From Symbiodinium sp. CCMP2592 (taxonomy: Eukaryota; Sar; Dinophyceae; Suessiales; Symbiodiniaceae): DNA of 64,000 bases. The notes beneath the pieces are model-generated. The model was not told the origin of the DNA. It saw only the letters and a program-made list of their open reading frames with translations, and did not search any database. The stretch is taken from positions 1,728,602 to 1,792,601 of the forward strand of contig CAJNDT010001890.1 in the NCBI GenBank assembly GCA_905221615.1, in the 5' to 3' direction. A program made the translations under genes and the position numbers. Of this stretch, positions 59,001-64,000 are shown one piece after another (within the stretch, counting starts at the first letter, position 1; the number at the start of each line of letters is the position of its first letter).

Positions 59001-62000
59001 AATTAGAAGAAGGGTTCTTTCAAGGGTCCGCTAAAGGAGTACATAAAGGTGTTTCTCTCTAGATTCCCCTGCTTAAAGCCTTGAACACCCGCAAAGAGAG
59101 AAGGTGACCTACATAGCAGAGGTGAACGTATTTGTGGAGGCACTTTAAGGGTCTAGGGACGAGCCAATAGCAGGGCTGATGGGCGTTTATGTCCTAGCCT
59201 CGGGTTTATTTGGACTCCGAGGCCAGGGATGGCACTTCGTATTGACATCCCAAAATCCCTGTCACATGAGTTCTACAATAAGAAAGGCCGAAACCCTCTT
59301 CAAATTACTGGGGCCTGTCTTTTACCACATAAAATCCCGAGGTAAGGATCAACACCCTGCACGTAAACCCACACAAACCAGGTTCTAATTGCTCCCCATG
59401 TAAAACCCAGTCGGGCGCTTGGAAATCCTGCCAACATCCGGCTTCAAATTCCTCAACTCACTAAGCCTTAATAACTACAATAGAGTTTTGGGGTTCCTTT
59501 ATAGTAGACTTAGAACAAGGAACAATACTGGTACCTAATTATTTAGGCTTCTATATGATGATGATGATGATGATGATGATGATTAATTATGAGTGTTAAC
59601 ATTGTTATCATTATGTATTGTTATTACTGTTGCCATTATGTTAGTACAGAGGGAGCCCAACCCAGCGCCGCCGAGCAACAGAGCTTCGGGTGCCGGCAGC
59701 TGCGCTGCTCGAAGCTCGGAGCAGATTTGGCTCAAGTCCTAAGCTCTTTCTTTCAGTGCTTTCATAGAAGGCTGCTAAAAGGTACAATATACGGTTGGCC
59801 ATAATATTGCCAGACGATGTCGTATAAGAGTTCCTATACAAGGGTGGGGTGTATCAATATCAGGGCTTTAGCGGGTTAATGCTTCTTGGTAAGGAGCTCA
59901 ACAAGCGCCAATTAAAGAGATCGACATCGTACTTTCCAGGCTTTTTGGAAGTGTCGGGTTCCTGCGAAGGCCTTTCACAGCTTCCTTCTCTTCCTTCGAT
60001 GGCTTTATCGGGTTTAGAGTTCTTGTTGTGGAGCTTAGTCAAGGTGGATGCTATCATTTTTCGGGCTGCATAGCGAGTATATAGGATGTACAAAGGGTTT
60101 AGGATTCATACATGGGTAGTTGTCAAAACTAGAGTCCCTTATCGGGTACCCGAAAATAATTGGTGCCGTATTACAGAAAGGACCCCAAATTGTACCAAAA
60201 TACTGACAACTTCTCACATGTAACTTATCATCACAGGGAGTCCGAGACTCCGGGAGTGCATCTTCCCTACTTACTTACAATGTCATATGCTTAGTATGGC
60301 CACAAAGCATCATATTCACGATGTATCCTAAGTGTCACCAAAACCCTAAACACCTAAACCCTAGAAGCCCTGAACCGTAAGCCCGGGTTGAACCCCTTCC
60401 CCCTGTTACCAAAGACACCCTGATTAGCCCTAAATATCAAGACACGTTTCGGAACACCCCCCCCCCCCCGTGAAATCACCCCAGCTTCTTCAGGAGCAAG
60501 AGAAGGAGCAACAACAAGATCAGGAGTAAGAGCAGGAGCAGGAGTAAAAGCCAGTAAGGCGCAAGAGCCAGGGCGGGAGCAAGATCCGGGAAAAGTTACT
60601 GTTAGAGATGCAAGCATCACCTCTTAACACAAACACTTTTCGAGTTGCTACTTGGGGCCCCCGCCCCGTCATGTTAGGGGGATGGGATTCGGGTTTAGGG
60701 TTTAAGTTGCTCAAGAAGAGCCCAGAGTCTGCATGCAGCTTTCCACTGCCGGCCTGCCATGCATATCCGGCTTGGTAGACGACCCCAGTACTCCGGCCAA
60801 TATAGGTAAACTTGCGCTGAAAAGCCGTGATGTTTGTGCCTGCAAACTTTGCTGGTGGACCAATTCGTTCAAAACCAAACCCACCCCTCCAGACCGCAAG
60901 AGGGGCTCTTTAAGTTCAAAGCCTTAACCCCAGTAGACCCCAGATGAGACCCTCCTAACCCTACAGGACCCATTAAATCCACTCCTAAGCCTAAACCTTA
61001 TGAAACGCTGAAGCCCCACCCTAAAACCGTAAACCTTAAAGCACCAACCCGCCTTTTGCACGAAGCGCTCCATTCGCTTTGAGAGCTCCCCGCTATGACG
61101 GGCCATGAGCTCCCCGAAAGAGGCCTCAAAGGCGGAGCTCGTTCGGCAAGTAGCGTAAGCAAAACCCGGATTGCCATGTCCGTATGTAATCTTACAACAG
61201 AAGACTAGAGAACCGCTTGGTTGGGCAGCACTTGCGAGGTTAAGGGCCTTGCAGCCTGAGACTGCACTTCACAAACCACACCCTCATTCTTTAATTCCAA
61301 GGTCCTACACTTCAAGCCCTAATCGATCAACCTAAACCCAAGCTTAACAACAACTTCATGGAACCTGCGCCCCTTCTACACCCCCCCCCCCCCGCCCCCC
61401 CGTATTGCTTTGCTTCTAGAACCACCATATTACCAACCCCAAACACTGCTTCGTAGCCCTGGACCCTCGCATTTTGTAAGGGCCCTAAACCCCCGAAACC
61501 CCTTGGACCTCTCCAAGGACCCAAAGCTACGCCTCCAGCTGCAGATCTGCGAAGCAGGCGACGCCACACTGCTGACAAATCGCGGCCTCACTCCTCGCAG
61601 CTTAGGGCTTAAGATTGTAGGGGTTCGTCCCAAGACAACCTGAAGGCCAAACCGAGTAAAGCCCTAAAGCCCTAAACCGTATTCAGCCGTTATAAAACGA
61701 TTGAAGCTAACCCCTAAAGCTCCAAGGAAACCCTCAATGCACCTAAATTCTGAGACGGTCTTTGCCACCACACTCAAGTCTAGCCTTCAAGAACCCTAGA
61801 TTCAAAACCTTACCTATTAACCGGCTCTTGTAGGTGCTAATTGCTACAAAAAATGAGTTTCTGCAGTTTAAGGTACAGCCTAACCGCACCACCGCGCTCC
61901 GGCCCAAAGCCGTCAGCAAGTCTGCCAGCCCCACGTCGCTTTCCACGAGAGAGAGGAGCCTCAGCGAGGTTCCTTTAAAGGTTACCGTAAGAGTTGTGTA

Positions 62001-62008
62001 GGCCTTAA

Positions 62009-62097
62009 CCCTGGGGCTCCAAGTATACACATAGTACCTACTTGGGGCTCTAAAGTCTATAAATGGGACCTACTTTGGGCTATTTGGAGCCCCAGGG
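62009..62097. repeat. Fold-back element, family 5
   Basis: CCCTGGGGCTCCAA and its exact complement TTGGAGCCCCAGGG, flanked by TTAA and TAA. Internally CTACTTGGGGCTC and CTACTTTGGGCT look like a duplicated arm. Confidence 0.75.
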
Positions 62098-63607
62098 TAA
62101 TTACTGTAAGCGTTTCAAGGTTTAGCGTTCAGGCAGGCTGTAAGATTTCATGGTTTAGCAGTTTGGCTGTTTAGGGTTCGCACAGTGTTTCCTAGGGCCG
62201 CTACGGTCACTTCGCCTTGATTACGGGAAATACAGGGGCCTCAATAATCGGAATTGTGTTTGGGGATCTGTTGTCGCACAGCTATACTAAGGATCCCGAA
62301 GGATTACTCACATTACGAACTGCTCGTACACTACCAAATGTTTGGGGGAGGTTGTTTTCGCAGGTTCCCTCCAGAAAGCTGTGCTCTGAGGTTGTCAGTC
62401 CTTTTAAGCATTGCGTGGAGTCCGGAATGTTTCTTCGCCAAGTACTTGCAAAATCCAGTGCCCAGATCGCGATCAGCAACCTCCAGTGCTTGCAGAGACA
62501 AAGTCGAATCTTGTCTGAATGGGTTGACAGAATAGCCTTCGGCTGGTGCTACTGGGAACCACAGCCCCTTATCACGAAGGCTGGGGCCCACATCCTCGGA
62601 GGAGGCGGGAGCCTGAATGTAATGTGAACATAAACCTCGGCCCCAGCCTTCCTCAAATCAAACTGGCCCCGATTGGAAAACGCTCTGTTGTAACAGCACG
62701 ACATTGGGAGCATATATGGCATGTGAATAAGCTATCCCTGTAAAAGCACTGCTTAATTCCAGGTGCACTTGCAAACCCGAAACTTCTCGAAAGGTAAATC
62801 CTAACCCATAAACTATCCCTAACCCCTAAACCCTCAAGGTGCTCCCAAGGAACGAGACGTTCAGCTGCTCTATGAGATGCTGTACCACAGTGAGCTCACT
62901 TTCGCCTTTGGCTTTGCTCAGGAAACTGAGTTTGAGGGCTTATCGGATTTGTGCAGCTTTTGTAGTGGCTAGACTTGGGGAGGAAACTGTGTCTGAGACG
63001 TATGGGATTGGCATGGATGTTGTGGTGGTACTGGTTTGGGAGCTTAAGGGTTCGAGCGAGCGTTTGAGGGCCTATATGGGATTTATGCAGCTTTTGTGGT
63101 GGCATAGATTTGGGGAGCTTAGGGCTTTCAGCTGTGTAGAAATTGAGGGTCCGGGTTTGGGGTTTAGAAAGCCCAGCAGCCTGGCCGCCTGGCCTAGCCA
63201 TGAGGTTTCCGTTGGGCTCTCTCCTAGAAGGGATTTTCAAAGCACCCCCGCAAGTTTGCTATACACAATTCATACTTGCTCTCGAAAAAGTAGATGTGGA
63301 CGGCGCTCCAGTGGCAGCGACAAGATCGGTCATGCATGCTGTCCGTCTCTCACAAGCTGGGCTCTAATGCAGCAAAAACGGCCCAGTTCCAACCGCGGTG
63401 CGCTGCATGACGATAGAAGCATTGAAAATGGTGGTAAATGGAACCCTAAACCCTTTTTGCATCAGGACTTGTGCAATCGCCTGAATACATGGAAGCTAAA
63501 CCCTAAACCGACCTAACCTCTGCTTTCTGGCCCATCTTGAAAGCTAGTGGAGCCCTTGGCCCATGTGAGCCGCAGCCCTCCCAAGCTAGCATAGCAGGAC
63601 TATTATT

Positions 63608-63725
63608 AGACCTAAGAGTAACCTAGGAATAAAAGGGTGCCCTTTTCGGTTTAAAGGGGGTTACAAGGGAGCCCAAACCCTAACAAAATAATGAAGAAGG
63701 AATAAGGGCCTACTCTGGGTCCTAG
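63608..63725. repeat. Dispersed repeat family 3, copy B
   Basis: Second copy of 48,973-49,083 with the same start and end words. The middle differs (GTTTAAAGGGGGTTACAAGG). A few small insertions. Confidence 0.8.
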
Positions 63726-64000
63726 ACTAGAATCATGTACTCCTCACCCAGGCCCTAGACTCTAGCCGAAGATGCCGCACAGCCCCGCCGATGCGCCGCC
63801 GCCACGGCCAAAGTCCTCCGGTTTCGGCAGCGCCTGCTAGACGATGACATGCACATGTGTATCTGTATGTATATACATATATGTACATGTATATATATAT
63901 ATACACATGTATATACATATATGCAGATATTTATGTGTGTGTATATATATATATATATATACATGTACAGACATAAACATCGATGTCTGTATCTGCAGGG

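Larger units (their letters stand above)
56846..64000. other. Gene-free region to the window end
   Basis: Telomere-like words at 57,240-57,315, 60,345-60,395 and 62,800-62,840. Poly-C runs at 60,461-60,470 and about 61,380-61,400. A TGATGA microsatellite lies at 59,555-59,583. A roughly 66-bp diverged tandem repeat (three units, 62,926-63,115) carries GCAGCTTTTGT-like words. TA-rich simple repeats lie at 63,870-63,965. The longest open frames (about 225 and 136 codons) show no domain and overlap these repeats. No gene is supported. Confidence 0.55.

Noticed and set aside
62839-63516. A 225-codon open frame in the right compartment
   Set aside because: It overlaps a roughly 66-bp diverged tandem repeat and telomere-like CCCTAAACCC. 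No domain or consistent composition.

Overview
This window looks like nuclear DNA of a protist, most likely a dinoflagellate. That is an inference from three things. There are degenerate CCCTAAA (TTTAGGG-type) telomere-like tracts in many places. A RING gene is split by a clean GC-AG intron bounded by direct repeats. Predicted proteins are long, lysine/alanine- or proline-rich and mostly orphan. There is no rRNA, tRNA, bacterial operon structure or CRISPR array.

The window has two compartments. From about 51 to 44,306 lies a gene-bearing block saturated with one tiny sequence, the 11-bp near-palindrome GGCAGAGTGCC. I count about 115 exact copies by eye, where about 0.03 are expected by chance. 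Copies sit in coding and non-coding DNA, almost always in the sense direction of the neighbouring gene. They are read in all three frames (E-G-R-V-P, R-Q-S-A or K-A-E-C). Inside credible genes adjacent copies are spaced by multiples of 3; outside they are not. From 44,307 to 64,000 there is not one exact copy. The block is bracketed by a 46-bp inverted repeat (51-96 and 44,261-44,306, 42/46 matching), so it may be a single giant mobile or amplified element.

Layout of the block: 475-1,009, tandem 267-bp repeats; 1,399-3,110, a tandem duplication carrying two fast-diverging small acidic genes; 3,600-36,271, a giant inverted duplication (arms about 16.3 kb, about 99% identical, centre near 19,943). 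Left-arm genes read rightwards: a dual-specificity-phosphatase-like protein, a Lys/Gly-rich two-exon gene, a small acidic protein, a 1,271-aa protein with a kinase-like catalytic loop, a Met/Gln-rich protein, a RING-H2 protein, an acidic orphan, a cytosine-5-methyltransferase-like protein and an orphan. The right arm repeats them on the minus strand, three visibly damaged, and ends at a 100-N assembly gap (36,272-36,371). After the gap come more of the left-edge repeats, a 957-aa protein with faint hAT-transposase-like motifs, a K/A-rich protein, a 161-aa orphan, then a 93-bp telomere-like satellite carrying the motif in the opposite orientation.

The right compartment (44,307-64,000) has no convincing gene. 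It holds several families of short fold-back (MITE-like) elements, simple repeats, telomere-like debris and homopolymers, as expected of a subtelomere or intergenic desert.

The genes suggest signalling and regulation (phosphatase, kinase-like, RING, methyltransferase-like), but no pathway can be assigned. The strongest candidates for something undescribed are the motif with its frame discipline, the TIR-bounded block it fills, and the young palindrome whose arms differ mainly by G/T-type transversions.
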